Source: Selaginella tamariscina (taxonomy: Eukaryota; Streptophyta; Lycopodiopsida; Selaginellales; Selaginellaceae). Taken from it: DNA of 64,000 bases. The position numbers and the translations under genes were made by a program. Under the pieces are notes generated by a model. It made no database searches and was not told where the DNA came from. It was given only the letters and a program-made list of their open reading frames with translations. The first letter of the stretch is position 1, and the number at the start of each line of letters is the position of its first letter. Positions 24,065 to 35,248 of this stretch are shown here, one piece after another. The stretch spans positions 414,168 through 478,167 of the forward strand of contig PUQB01000102.1 in assembly GCA_003024785.1 (NCBI GenBank), in the 5' to 3' direction.

Positions 24065-26539
24065 GTGTGTGTGTGTGTGTGTACAGTTAAACATACTGAA
24101 ATACTAAAAGAAGTTGGTAAACTAATGCTCACTTGAGGATTGCAGTACGTTGTATCTAGTATCAAAGTATGTATCCTGGACGGTAATGGAGCAATGAACT
24201 TTGCCATCTCCTCACAGTAGCGAAAATCACCTGTGTGCAGCACAATCTGCAAACCGATGATAGATAATAAATAACAACAATAATTTTTATAGGCAGGTGC
24301 ATGTTGTACACTAGTTTGATCATAATGGCATATTAATATATACTATACATATATACGTCCATATAGATGCATACATGGATATGTATGTGTCTTCCTTTAA
24401 GCGCACCTTACCGTCAGTTTCGAATAGGATCATTGCGGCACCGGGACAATGATTAGCATCCAAGAGAGTCACGTAAGTCCTATCGACTTCCGTCCTCTCA
24501 TTAAATCCCAGTGGATGAAGACGATCCCATGGAATCCCGATTCGCAAGTTGACAAGACGAGCTGTTATCATGGAGCAGTATATTTTGCCATATCTAAAAC
24601 CTTTGGTGAGACCTTGGTAGTCTGCATATGACAACGACGACATCAGATACTAATGTTCTATTAGGATTGTGATATCTGTGTGTGTTAACACATAATATAA
24701 GCACGTTCGGCGTACTCAAACAACATATATTCCATTTAATCTTGATATATTATTTCATGTATATTATCTGGTGCATATATAACACTTTAACACTTACGGT
24801 CACTGTGAAAGTGTGTGAGAAACCAATGAGAACAGTCGTTTGTTAGATGCTTGAATGCATCCTGCAGAGAAGTAAAAAACATAAACATTTGTAAAATATA
24901 TCGATATATATAGCTTGTTTGTAGTATAATGTCAGATTATAGATATATTTATGCATCATACACATACTATTACTTACCACTCTGAATTTTGTGCCAGGAA
25001 CGTTTTTCCATGCTGGCAATTCTGCAGAAGACTTTGACATTCCAACCGTCTTCCTCTGCTTCTTACCAGCAGGATTATCTTTGTGAGCTGACGTATTCTT
25101 TCCGGAAGGCATTTTTGAGGTTCCAATAGATATTCCTTTGGACGTCGTAGAAGACGCTCCATAGAAATCGGTAATATACTTCTTTACAGGTGAACTCTGA
25201 ACAGCTACCCCGATTCTTTCATTTTCTTTTCGTTTTTCCTCTTTGATCGCTGATACTATCTTCTTTCTCGGCCCAAAAGCTTCAATTCCCAAATTACATA
25301 AATCCTAAAAGAATGTTATAAGCTCCATACATGTATACAAGCAAAATGTGTTCGTATATGAAGGGGGGGGGGGGGAGGGAGGGAGAGAGCAAGGGAGAAA
25401 GAGACAGAGAGTTCTGCTATATTCTTAAAATGATACCAATCGTTAAGCTAGATACACGCTGAATTTATGCGAATGTTACTAGATATATGTATACACAGAT
25501 TGAAGAAAATATACTTACTTCTTCCGTTAGCCATTGTAGAGTATCCCAGTCGATCTCTTCTTTGATAAACAAAGAAGCATATTTGGAGAGGTTAAGCTTA
25601 TCCAGAAAGTCTACCACAGGAGCAACGTTTCCTGTACCCGACGTGGATCAGCCTAAAGATATCAATAATCAATTATAACAATCATCTCTGAAATGAACCA
25701 GATGCAAACATACCTTTGTTTGGTCCTTAAGAGAAGCACTATCAACCTTCAAAAACAATAACAAATCAAAACCTATATATAATATATGCAGACATACCTT
25801 TGGTTGCTCCACAAGCTTGTCTAAACATTCATTAGAATGGTCTTCACGTTGTTTTACCGATAATCCATCGATGTCGACATTGCAGATGGGGCAGAAAACG
25901 GAGCTTGACACACGTTAGTGATATCCTCAAGAACAGTCACGTGTGTTGGATCAACCTGAACTTGTGTCATAATTCCCACAATGTCCTCGTCACAATCATT
26001 CTCTTCAGGAACGTGTTCTTCAGGAGCTGCGTTTCTACAGAGACTCAATAGGGCATTCATCTCACTTCCTAAGCCCGACCCATGTCCGAAAACCCCAAAT
26101 CTCCACTTTCGGGCGATTCTGCGTCTACATATCTATACTCCGTTGCATCCATATGAGCATCACCGTGAACTTGTTCATCTACTTTCCTACAATTTACAGA
26201 TTGTGTCGCCGCTGCAATCTCCACACTTTCAAGAGAGTGTTTAGATAACCTAATTCCTGCTTTCCAACATACCGCTTCTCCATTGGGATTATCTGTTGCT
26301 CCTGCTGTCTCCTCTCCTACAGCCCGATTCAAAATTGTCCCATTTCTAATCTCTACTTTCCGACAATCCCACGCACCTGATTGTATATGGAGATTATTCG
26401 CTGCTGAACCCACCTCCTTGATCCGGCAGCGCTTCCGAGGCGGCTTTCTAGATTTCTGTTGTGTTCTTAATACAAAAACCGGCTGCTGGAAATCATCGTC
26501 GCTCACACCCATGATCGCCGCAGAAGGCCCTACCTGCAC
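22783..26539 (-). CDS. SNM1: DNA cross-link repair nuclease SNM1 (DCLRE1A-like)
   Basis: Eleven exons: 26539-25798, 25746-25714, 25652-25519, 25304-24978, 24861-24798, 24621-24407, 24246-24133, 23877-23772, 23703-23492, 23173-23070, 22924-22783. Exon 1 ends with a UBZ4-like finger (CPICNVDIDG, then HSNEC). Exons 3-4 form a SAM domain (LDKLNLSKYASLFIKEEIDW, DLCNLGIEAFGPRKKI). Exons 5-6 create the metallo-beta-lactamase motif THFHSDHYQGL across the splice. LLDANHCPGA, LHTGDFRYC, DTTYCNP, FLIGTYSLGKERLF and the DRMBL end PYSEHSSFTELKEFVK follow. SNM1A-type 5'-exonucleases trim DNA at interstrand cross-links in the nucleus. Frame breaks: near 26065 (DMGR / GLGSEMNALL), near 25900 before the finger, and in exon 3 after ADP. 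Another Met lies at 26512. Confidence 0.9.
24018..24082 (+). repeat. (TA)n-(GT)n microsatellite in SNM1 intron
   Basis: About 22 AT units followed by about 9 GT units lie in the intron between exons 7 and 8. A GA run sits nearby at 23921-23938. A separate G-rich low-complexity run lies in the intron between exons 3 and 4 at 25361-25386. Confidence 0.9.
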
Positions 26540-26735
26540 CTAGCTGCTGCTCTGCATTCTTAGGGTTCTTCAGATTAGCCCTAAACTTTCCCACCTAAAT
26601 TAAAGATTTTCAAATTCGATCGATGATGCCTTGTAAATTATTTTGTCATCAACAGCTGCCGTACACGTGTCTCGATATGAACTGTGACGTGGCGGCTCTG
26701 GCTAGGGTTAAAAGGATTTCTTTTTCAGGATCTCC
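26540..26735. promoter_or_regulatory. Shared bidirectional promoter of SNM1 and choline kinase
   Basis: Only about 200 bp separate the first Met codons of the two divergent genes. The spacer contains TTAGGGTT (26560), GCCCTAAAC (26578) and CTAGGGTTAAAAGG (26702), telo-box-like motifs in both orientations. No TATA box is obvious. Co-regulation is inferred from the arrangement. Confidence 0.55.
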
Positions 26736-29172
26736 GTGAATTTTATTCTTGCAATGGGAGCGATGGAATGCGTCACTATGAGATCGAATGGAAGCGAGAA
26801 GGCGGATTTTCAATGCGAGGAGCGAATCGTGACGACAGGGATGCCGGAGGAAGTTCTTCCCATTTTGCATAAGCTAGCTGGGAAATGGCCGGATGTTCTT
26901 GACGCACTGGATGTAGCGTGGAGGCCGCTAAAAGGCGCCATGACGAATCACATATACGAGTGTCGCTGGCCGGGCGGTCATGGCAAACGGGAGCGCAAGG
27001 CGCTGGTTCGGATTTACGGCGACAGTGTCGATATCTTGTTCAGGCGCGAGGATGAAATCCGCACATTCGAATTCATATCGCGCAAAGGCCAGGGTCCTCG
27101 TCTTCTTGGCCGATTCCCGAATGGCCGCGTGGAAGAGTTTATTCACGCCAGGGTTTGTATCTTTTGGCATTTTCTGTCCAAAATTTGCATCTTTTTGCTG
27201 TTCTTATCACTTGTTCTTGTCTCACGATTTCGCTTTCATTCTCTTCTTAGAGTGCGAAATCTACTGTGTTTCGTTTGTGCAAACATCTGTTCTGATGCAG
27301 GCGGTTTTCTTGTTTTCACTATAGACGCTCTCGGCTGCCGATTTGCGCGATCCTAAAATCTCCGCTAGCATCGCGGCAAAGCTCTGGGAATTCCACCATG
27401 TCGATTTGCCCATTTCGCACGAACCCATGCTCTGGAGTCGTCTCAGGTAAAACACAGCACACCGATGTTTGTATGACATTTCACGAAATTATTTGTTTTC
27501 TGCACAGGGACTGGCTGCAAAAGGCATTGAAATTGTGTACACCTGAATCGATGAGCGGTTTCAATCTACCGGAGATTTCCGACCTCGAGAGAAGAGCATT
27601 GCATTGCCTTCAGACCCGATTGGATTCTGTCACAACGATTTGCAATATGGGAATATCATGCACGACGACGAGACCGGCTCATTGACACTCATAGTGCGTT
27701 TTTCCCAAACAGTTTGTTTTTGTGCATACACACAGATATGGTGTGTGAGTTAGCAGTATTATTATGTATATCTTTGTGTGTTTTATAATGCTTGCTGCAA
27801 CACAAGTTTGTTAACTTCCAGGATTACGAGTATGCAAGTTACAATCCGGTGGCATTTGATATTGCGAATCACTTTTGTGAAATGACTGCTGACTACCACA
27901 CAGATTGCCCTCACCGACTGGATTACTCCAAATATCCAGGTTTGTGATAATGCATTATACATGATTTTAGACTTCATCATTTTTAGCTTGACTACTTGAT
28001 GTTTTGTGTTCTGACGCAAACCCGAATTTCTCTGTGCTTACGAAATGTAGTATCATATGGACGTAGTTCATGCCGTATGTCCGTATAAATGAAGTGTGTT
28101 ACAATCGTTTTGCATACACTTGAATTTTCAAATCCCAGTACGTAACTCGATATCGACCGCCTAATTTATAGTGTTTGACAAGTTCTTAACTGCAGTTTGT
28201 TTTCAATCGTAGACTACTAAACATGTGCGGAATCTCTAGTAAATTCGACACTTATCTTGTGTCATGATCTTACGCATTGTGACTGGTTACTTTCGAGAAA
28301 GTCATAGATGCTTTTGACATTGTTACACATGCATATGTAAATTAAACACTGTTTACTATCACTGTAATAGGTGTGGAGGAAAGAGAAAGGTTTATCAAAG
28401 AGTATTTAAGTGCATCAGGGGAGGCAGCAAGTCAAGCCACATAGAAGATATGATGCGTCAAGTGGATCGCTACGAGCTCGCAAGTCACGTACACTGGGGC
28501 CTCTGGGGAATCATCTCTGTAAGTCACACGGATGTCATTCCTTCTTGCGTGTTAGCTGAAAACATCTCTAAACTTTTTCATACATTTATATATATAGGAA
28601 GTATGATAGCTCATACTTCTAGTCACTTTGTACTCTTAGTGATCTCATACGCAAAGATAAACTTTTTCATACATTTATATATATAGGAAGTATGGTAGCT
28701 CATACTTCTAGTCACTTTGTACTCTTAGTGATCTCATACGCAAAGATAAACTTTTTCATACATTTATATATATAGGAAGTATGATAGCTCATACGTCTAG
28801 TCACTTTGTACTCTTAGTGATCTCATACGCAAAGATATATAAAGAATCAAGTTGTTAATTATTAGATTGTTTTGTTAACTTTCATAATTCATATATCACA
28901 ACACACTCAATTATAACGCAGTAGTATATACATGTGTTGAGATGTGTTGTATATTTATGTGTATGTATGTCTCCCTCTCATGTTTATGTAATGTGTGTGT
29001 GTCTGTGTATAAAGTATGTACTTGGTTGTGCGTATATACATGTAAATTAATTTATTTACTTACATATGAATATTTGCAGGCTGCTATTTCAGATATTGAC
29101 TTCGACTTTCTTGAGTACGCAAGGCAACGACTGGCTCGCTACGAAGAGAGAAAGCGTGAGATAAGATCATAA
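26736..29172 (+). CDS. Choline kinase (choline/ethanolamine kinase family)
   Basis: Six exons: 26736-27152, 27325-27446, 27508-27693, 27822-27939, 28371-28518, 29080-29172. The first in-frame Met is 26736; a second at 26754 (MGAMEC) is equally possible. Exon 1 contains the nucleotide-binding region ([33 protein letters not shown]). Exon 3 carries the catalytic Brenner motif [12 protein letters not shown], and exon 4 the choline kinase motif [20 protein letters not shown]. Exons 5-6 give [11 protein letters not shown] and [18 protein letters not shown]. It phosphorylates choline as the first step of the CDP-choline route to phosphatidylcholine. Frame breaks: in exon 3 before FCHND, and in exon 5 at GCCACATAGAAG, where a stop appears before [14 protein letters not shown]. 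Spacing and motifs match plant choline kinases better than ethanolamine kinases. Confidence 0.9.
28571..28837 (+). repeat. 89-bp tandem repeat, three copies, in choline kinase intron 5
   Basis: Units start AACTTTTTCATACATTTATA at 28571, 28660 and 28749. Each ends CTCATACGCAAAGATA, and they differ by only two or three visible substitutions, which suggests recent amplification. Confidence 0.92.
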
Positions 29173-29846
29173 CTAGACTATAGTTTTGTATTTTTTTTAA
29201 TCTATCAGATAATCATTAAAAAAAGATATACTGTAAATTGGGATGCTAAATAAATATAGTTACGTATAATGTTTATTTTAAAATATTAAATAAACAGAGC
29301 ATGGATTAAATCTTAATTTTATTAAAGCTCAAATGGACGGTGATAGAAAGATACGTATCAAACTGTTTATATATATACAAAGGCTTCTTTGCCGCGTACA
29401 GGTGTACTTTTAAAAGGTACGTGTCCGCGTTCACTATATTTCAATATATGACTATTTCCACATTCTATTTTATTACTTTAAATAAATTATTTTATTTTAA
29501 GAACAGTCGGTGTCTCACAATTATGTGAAGTGGATGTGTGTGTATTATATACACACTTATATACTTTACTTTTTATATCGATGTATGTTATCTTAAAATA
29601 TTAATTAGATAAAAGATTAACTAATATTGACTACAATATTTAAATATTTTAATTGTTAAACACTGTAAATTATAGGCTATGACATGTGTAAACACTAAAA
29701 CATACGTTGATGTTGTCGTATACAAAATCCATATTTCACAATAAAATCTATTATTAAACATAATAAAATAATATATAAGTAATACAAGCACATTTTGTAT
29801 ATTATTGTATTAAAACCAAAGAATATATTAATAACAACGAATAACA
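29173..29846. other. AT-rich spacer between convergent choline kinase and rhodanese genes
   Basis: 3' flanks of both genes. A short TA/CA run lies at 29538-29552. No ORF of interest and no repeat family recognised. Confidence 0.55.
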
Positions 29847-31066
29847 TTAATTCTTGAAAAATAACTCCTCAGCTTGTGTCGGAAATAGCGTTATGAAGAG
29901 GTAAGCCGCTGGAAAACAAGACATTAACAACTATACACACACACGTATGTATGTATGTACATGACACATAACATAAGAAGCACACACACACATGTACATG
30001 TATGTGTGTATGACTTACATATTAGTATTGTGGCAAGAACTGCAGAAAACTGGCTTTGTATAGTAACTAAACCGGCTTTGCCTGCATCCTCAAGCTTCTT
30101 TGGTCCTCCGCAGGAAACATGTCTACTTCCAGATATAAAACTTCATCTCTCTCTCATATATTTATAGATAGATATACCTATCTACATGTATATACAAATA
30201 CTATATATATATATGTGTGTGTGTGTGTGTATTCTACATTATAAATGGTATACACATAATACAACGTGTGTGTTTATTGTAGCTTACCTGACTTAACATT
30301 TTGTAGTCCCGAAGGTATGTAAGCTATATTTTGGAACCCGGCTTTATCTAGCATTTGAGCCGCTCTTCCAGATCTGATATAAACATTTACAAATATACAT
30401 TATAAATTATAAATTATAAATTATAAACAATAAATTACACTTTATTATAGATTTACATTATTATATACATCATAGTTTACCTCAATCCTTCTTGACAAAC
30501 TAGCAACAATCTGTCATCTTAGAGAATAGCTTCTCCACGTCCGAAACAAAATTTGTATTTGGTTTTGTAAATGCTACTCCGTAAACAAAAACCAGCAAAC
30601 CCATTATGCATTGCTCGTTTAATAGTTGTACCTATTAAAAACATATTAAACAAATAAATAATAATTATTATTAAGTTGTTAAAACATGGTTTTTATTAGT
30701 GTATTTTTAATAATATAATAATTTTACAAAAACTTACTAATATCATTATCAGTGTTTAATGTGAAAAGAGGGATGTGGCTTGAGGAAGAAATGTGTGCTC
30801 TATCATATTGCGATTTATCGCGAACATCAACAATCTTATACCCTTCATTAGCCATCAAATTCTTTGCCTCGTCTCCATCTACATACTTTATTGCAGCAAT
30901 TCTCCAATTCATCCTCCTGAGAATATGCTATTACACGCACACATATACACACGCATGCATATGAACACACATATTGAAAGTTTTGATAAATGAAATAAAG
31001 TATATAAAGTTTACCTTGTTGAGTAGGCGCTGCTTGAGAGTGTCCAAGTTAGAGGTGAAGAAACAA
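29847..31066 (-). CDS. STR10: Rhodanese-like domain protein, STR10 type, plastid
   Basis: Exons read from the minus strand: a first exon ending at about 31017 (VSSPLTWTLSSSAYSTR, Ser/Thr-rich like a transit peptide), then 30916-30738, 30632-30481, 30373-30298, 30122-30019 and 29908-29847. The body gives IVDVRDKSQYDRAHI, PNTNFVSDVEKLFS, LLLVCQEGLRSGRAAQMLDK, YIPSGLQNVKSG, GGPKKLEDAGKAGLVTIQSQ and, after a membrane helix, YLFITLFPTQAEELF. This order matches Arabidopsis STR10, a predicted chloroplast membrane rhodanese. The active-site loop CQEGLRSG keeps the Cys. Exon 3 uses all three frames in turn (two one-base breaks), exon 5 another. The start codon is uncertain because exon 1 has no in-frame Met without a frame correction. 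Confidence 0.8.
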
Positions 31067-31472
31067 AACCATAGCCGCGCAGACTAACGAAATTTGACAA
31101 ATAACATCTAGATGAGGATAAGGGTTTAAGTGGAACTTAATATACTTTTAAGTCGTTTTACTTAGTTCAAAAAATAAATACCACGTCATTAATCTTATCG
31201 TTTTCGGGATGCCAGATAAGTTATCTAGTATATATGTAAACGGTGCTGATGCTCAAGGAATCTACAATTTGTAAATATATTGTAGCATTTTTGTTGTGTT
31301 TGAGATATTTTTCTAATTTATGTTCTCTGGTCCTTTGAAAGTATATACTTAAATGCATCTGTAAAATAGATACTAAATTTATTTTATTTGGAGAAACCCT
31401 AATTACATAATCAAGTCTCCATGTCATGTGGAAAAGGTCAGGTCACCACTATGCATGTGGTACTGCATACAG

Positions 31473-31503
<31 letters not shown>

Positions 31504-31608
31504 ACTTTATATTATCCTTCCAAATCTCCAGAGTGTGTTCAAACATTTCCAATGAAGTTCTAATTATAAATCGTTTCATTTTAACCACAACAAAAATTTG
31601 ATTACTGT
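31067..31608. other. Rhodanese 5' flank and AT-rich spacer
   Basis: Contains the rhodanese promoter region (minus strand) and an AT microsatellite at 31479-31504. The stretch 31395-31480 (AAGTCTCCATGTCATGTGG, GGTCACCAC, TACTGCATAC) resembles 38755-38870, where some elements are in the same order and one is inverted, so it is probably a dispersed repeat fragment. Confidence 0.45.
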
Positions 31609-31974
31609 GGGGCTATTGGCACTTGAACTTATCCTAATATTAAAGTCATTTTTAAGTGTTTTTTCTATTCACACAAGCACTTTATTTTAAGTACACGTAC
31701 TTACCGTTTTTTAAAGTTTTTTTCTTAAGTATTCCAAGTTCGCACATCTGTACTTAAAATTTGTACTTTCCTTAAATTTAAGTTTTTTAGACCAATTTTT
31801 AAGTGGGGGGGGGGGTCATTTTAATTTTAAGAACTCACTTAAAAAATATTCGAAAAATATTCCAAAATGATTCTAATGAAATAGATTCGCACCAAGTGTT
31901 GGCGCTCCGGCAAAAAATTTTAGCAAATTGCAAGGATTTACAGGGATTTTTTGTGAGGTTTGAGGACCGTGTTT

Positions 31975-33208
31975 ATGGCGGACGATGGTAATAAAAGAAG
32001 AGTGGAGAATTTAGAGGAGGAAGAAGAGAACTTTTTGGTAGGGTTTGCTGAATCACCGATGGCGCCCGGAAGATCACCGGCCCTTGGATTGGGGGAACTC
32101 GTGGAGGCAGAGGAGGGCGAGCTAGTGGCCCAGGAGCTGGGCTTGGAGCGAGCATCAATGCAGGCCGTGGATTTGAGTATGCTGGAGCTGGGTGTGGACC
32201 AAGTGTGGAGCTCGGTGGTGCAGGTCGTGGATCTCAACACGGTGGAGCTAGAGGAGGGCACGGAGCTCCCACGGCTTCAAGGACTCGGCTATTTTCAGAA
32301 CTTGTAAGTTTTCATTCTTTTAGGGTAGAGGTTGCTTGAGTTTGAGTCGTTAGGTGTTTGTTAGGATGTGGAGGACCAGGAAGATGATGAGGAGCTCCCC
32401 GATGAAGAGGAAAACATTCTCGAGGGTGATGATGGTGGTGAGTTTGTGGATACCTCTAGGTTTGCAGCTGCTCCAGCAAAAAGAAGTCGAGGAAAAAACT
32501 GGAAATGGGAGGACACAGCGGTGCTGATTGACCTCATGAGGGAGGATTACTTAGCCAAGATCGCTGGGAACAAGCAGTGAAGAGGCTATGTTGAGTGGGA
32601 ATCAGCGATGGATCTTGCTGGCAAGAAAGATGAAGGAGGCTGGATACGATCGCGATCAGAAGATGTGTAAGCGTCGATGGCACAATATGCTAAGTGACTA
32701 TAGGTGCGTTGGAGATTTTCAGCGAAAGACAGGAAACCCAGAACTACTTTAGGTTGAATCCGACTGAAGCAAGGCAGCTTCTTCCTGGTTTGAACACGCG
32801 AGTGATGCCTCAGGCCATGTATGATGTGATGGGTGCTTTTCTTGGAAGGGATGCATCAACAACCCCCTCATTTCTTGCATATTCAGATGTAGTTCAAGAG
32901 AGGATGATCCCACGGAAGGAGATGATGCTCCTGGAGATGCTTCTCAGGTGCCTGGGAGCTCAGGGAAGAAGAAAAAGAAGTCGAAGAAGACAGAGCATAC
33001 AATGAGTAGTCTGCTCAGGGAAGGGAATGCCTTCTCTGCAGCTAGAAATGAGCTGAGTTTGGCATGGCAGCAGGAGACCCTTGCATGCCAGCGAGAGATT
33101 TGCCAAGCTGAGAAAGAGAAGGCTTCTACTACTACCAGCCTTGTTGGGGCAATTGTGAACATCTCTATGGCCTTGTGCAACTTTTTAAATGGTGCAGCTA
33201 CTCCTTAA
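31975..33208 (+). CDS. Harbinger Myb/SANT-like accessory protein (frameshifted)
   Basis: Met at 31975 (MADDGNKRRVENL) opens an acidic N-terminus. The next block, DEELPDEEENILEGDDGG, leads into the trihelix/SANT-like domain SRGKNWKWEDTAVLIDLMRE. That continues in another frame as RWILLARKMKEAGYDRDQ and CKRRWHNMLSDYR. The C-terminal part (MSSLLREGNAFSAARNELSL, ending NFLNGAATP at 33208) is in yet another frame, preceded by a Lys-rich run. In this superfamily the Myb-like protein helps carry the transposase to DNA ends. At least three frame breaks are present. Confidence 0.75.
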
Positions 33209-33459
33209 TTTTCTAGCTGCTAGCGAATCTAGATTTTTGCTCGTTTATTTGAGTCTACTTGTTTGCTGGTTTTTTAATATATTTTGGAAGTAATCAAAAA
33301 TTTTATTCTTGCTATTTTTCAGGAAGAAACCGAGCCACCCCCCATGGAGCCTTCATCACCTCTTCCTCAACAACCTGAACATGCAGTGGAGAAACCAAGC
33401 TAACACAACTTCAGTCGCCATCACCTGAGCCTCCAAGCCTCCAAGTTGAGCCCCCGATC

Positions 33460-34959
33460 ATGAGAAGATCCTTGAACAACCGCATAGCAGTGATTGATGC
33501 GGTGACAAGGAACAAAATATGCCTCATCATTTTTCAAGTTTGATATTTTGAGCACTTCAAAACTGCAATGTTTTACGTACATATTTCTATGCTAGGTTTT
33601 GGTTCTTATAGTTGAAGCTTTCAGATTGATTGCTAACGACAAGAGCCCTGCTTTACCAACTTTACCTGGTGAAGATGATGATGAGACGGAGCTTCGCTGA
33701 GCTGTGGCTACCAAGAGGTTTTGCACCAAGCTATGGTGGGTGAAGCCGAGGAACCTCACAGCTTGGAGCAAGTTCTTCATGGAGTATTATGAGCCTGGAC
33801 GGTGGAAGAGAAAGCTTCGGATGGAAAAGAAAACCTTCTTCTTGCTCTGTGGTATGTTAGAGGAGAACATCCGCAAGCAGGAGACGACATGGAGGAGAGC
33901 AGTTCCTATCGACGTTCGCTTGGGAGTCACCTTGGACAAGCTGTTCAAGAACACAGACTACTCGGGTCTTTAGATAAGTTTGGAATTGGTGAATCTACTG
34001 CTCATGACATTGTTTGTGAGACTACTGCTGCAATCGTCAAGAGCCTAGGATACAAGATTCGATTCCCGAGACAGCAGAAGAAGTTCAGGCTGTAGTTGCG
34101 AGCTTTCAGAGGGTGACAAGAACCCGGTTGCCCAATATTGCGGGGGCAATAGATTGTACGCATTTTGAGATAATCCGTCCTGCTGGCCTAGACGGTGAGA
34201 GCTACTACGATTGGAAGCAACGTTACTCCGTGATCATGCAAGGAGTGTGTGACGCTCAGAAGAGGTTCTTGAGTGTGTATGCAGGCTGGCCAGGTGAATA
34301 CTTTTTTTTTTACCAGGTTCTTATTTTTCTTTTTAATATTTTTTTTTGTTTCTAGGGAGTGTGCATGATATGAGAGTTTTTCAGAACTCTACTCTGAGAA
34401 ACAAGATTGTAGCAAGACAGCTACTCACAGCACCTCTTGAGCTTGCATTCGATGAGAGGATCGAGCCTTACCTGGTGGGAGATAAAGGTTACCAGCTCCA
34501 GCAACATATAATGATCCCTCACACAAGTAAGTGTTGTTTGATTTTTATTTACGTAAGTTGTAAAGTTGTCACAGCTCCCCACCTAACGAGGGGTGAGTCC
34601 GAGTTCAACCTCCAACACCACCTTGCTCGGATTGTTATTGAGCAAGCATTTGGACTTCTGAAAATGAAGTTCAAATGTCTGGATCAGAAACAAAAATTTG
34701 TTCGAAGTACCTCCCGAACATCATCAAGAGTTGTTGCATCTTGCACAACTTCTTGATTGATGTTGGTGAAACCGATCTACAGGCTGAGATACAAGCATGG
34801 AAAGAGGAGGTTAAAAAGTGGAAGAGGCTTAAAACATATGTGGATTATGGTGATCCTGTGCAAGCTGAGGGAGAGCCACTAGAAGACTTGCAAGGGTTGG
34901 AGGATGCTAGGGACATCTGGGAGAACCTCACCGACTTTCTCTGTTTGCGTTCTTATTGA
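33460..34959 (+). CDS. PIF/Harbinger DDE transposase (DDE_Tnp_4 type)
   Basis: The reading starts MRRSLNNRIAVIDAVTRNK, then RFCTKLWWVKPRNLTAWSKF and TTWRRAVPIDVRLGVTLDKL. The helix-turn-helix-like block FGIGESTAHDIVCETTAAIV precedes the catalytic core. First Asp is in IAGAIDCTHFEI, second Asp in PGSVHDMRVF, and Glu in LARIVIEQAFGLLK, so the DDE triad is kept. Introns at 34294-34355 and 34527-34574 restore PGSVHD and IPHTTPHLTRGESEF. Frame breaks occur near 33965, near 34090 and near 34703 (before YLPNIIKSCCILHNF). An intron is also likely between 33518 and 33595. The protein cuts and pastes DNA at the TIRs. Confidence 0.85.
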
Positions 34960-35248
34960 ATATTTCAAATACTCCCGGGAAATAAAAATTTGAATTTTAA
35001 GTTTGTTTTCAAGTATGTGAATGTAAGTTGTTTATGCAAATGATAAGTACGTGATGTGTGAATGAACTTGTATTTTAGCTGAAAAATATATGTTATAAAA
35101 CTAGGGTATGTGGAATAGAAAACACCTTAAATCTTTACTTAAATGTTTAAGTTTGCTCTTAAGTTCTATATGTGCGAACATGAAGTTCTTAAAATTTTAA
35201 GTGAGTAACTTTAAATTTTTAAGCTTAAGTTCATGTGCGAATAGCCCC

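Larger units (their letters stand above)
31609..35248 (+). mobile_element. PIF/Harbinger DNA transposon, complete with TIRs and target duplication
   Basis: The left terminus GGGGCTATTGGCACTTGAAC at 31609 mirrors the right terminus, whose complement is GGGGCTATTCGCACATGAAC, ending at 35248. The flanking trinucleotide TGT occurs on both sides (31606-31608 and 35249-35251), as expected for the 3-bp duplication of this superfamily. Subterminal sequences repeat GTTCGCACAT / ATGTGCGAA and AAGT-rich tracts. Inside are a Myb/SANT accessory gene and a DDE transposase in the same direction. Length about 3.64 kb. Frame breaks in both ORFs leave activity uncertain. Confidence 0.92.

Noticed and set aside
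30724-30912. Met at 30912 as the start of the rhodanese gene
   Set aside because: It lies just inside an exon with a good acceptor, and an upstream exon adds a Ser-rich transit-peptide-like segment.
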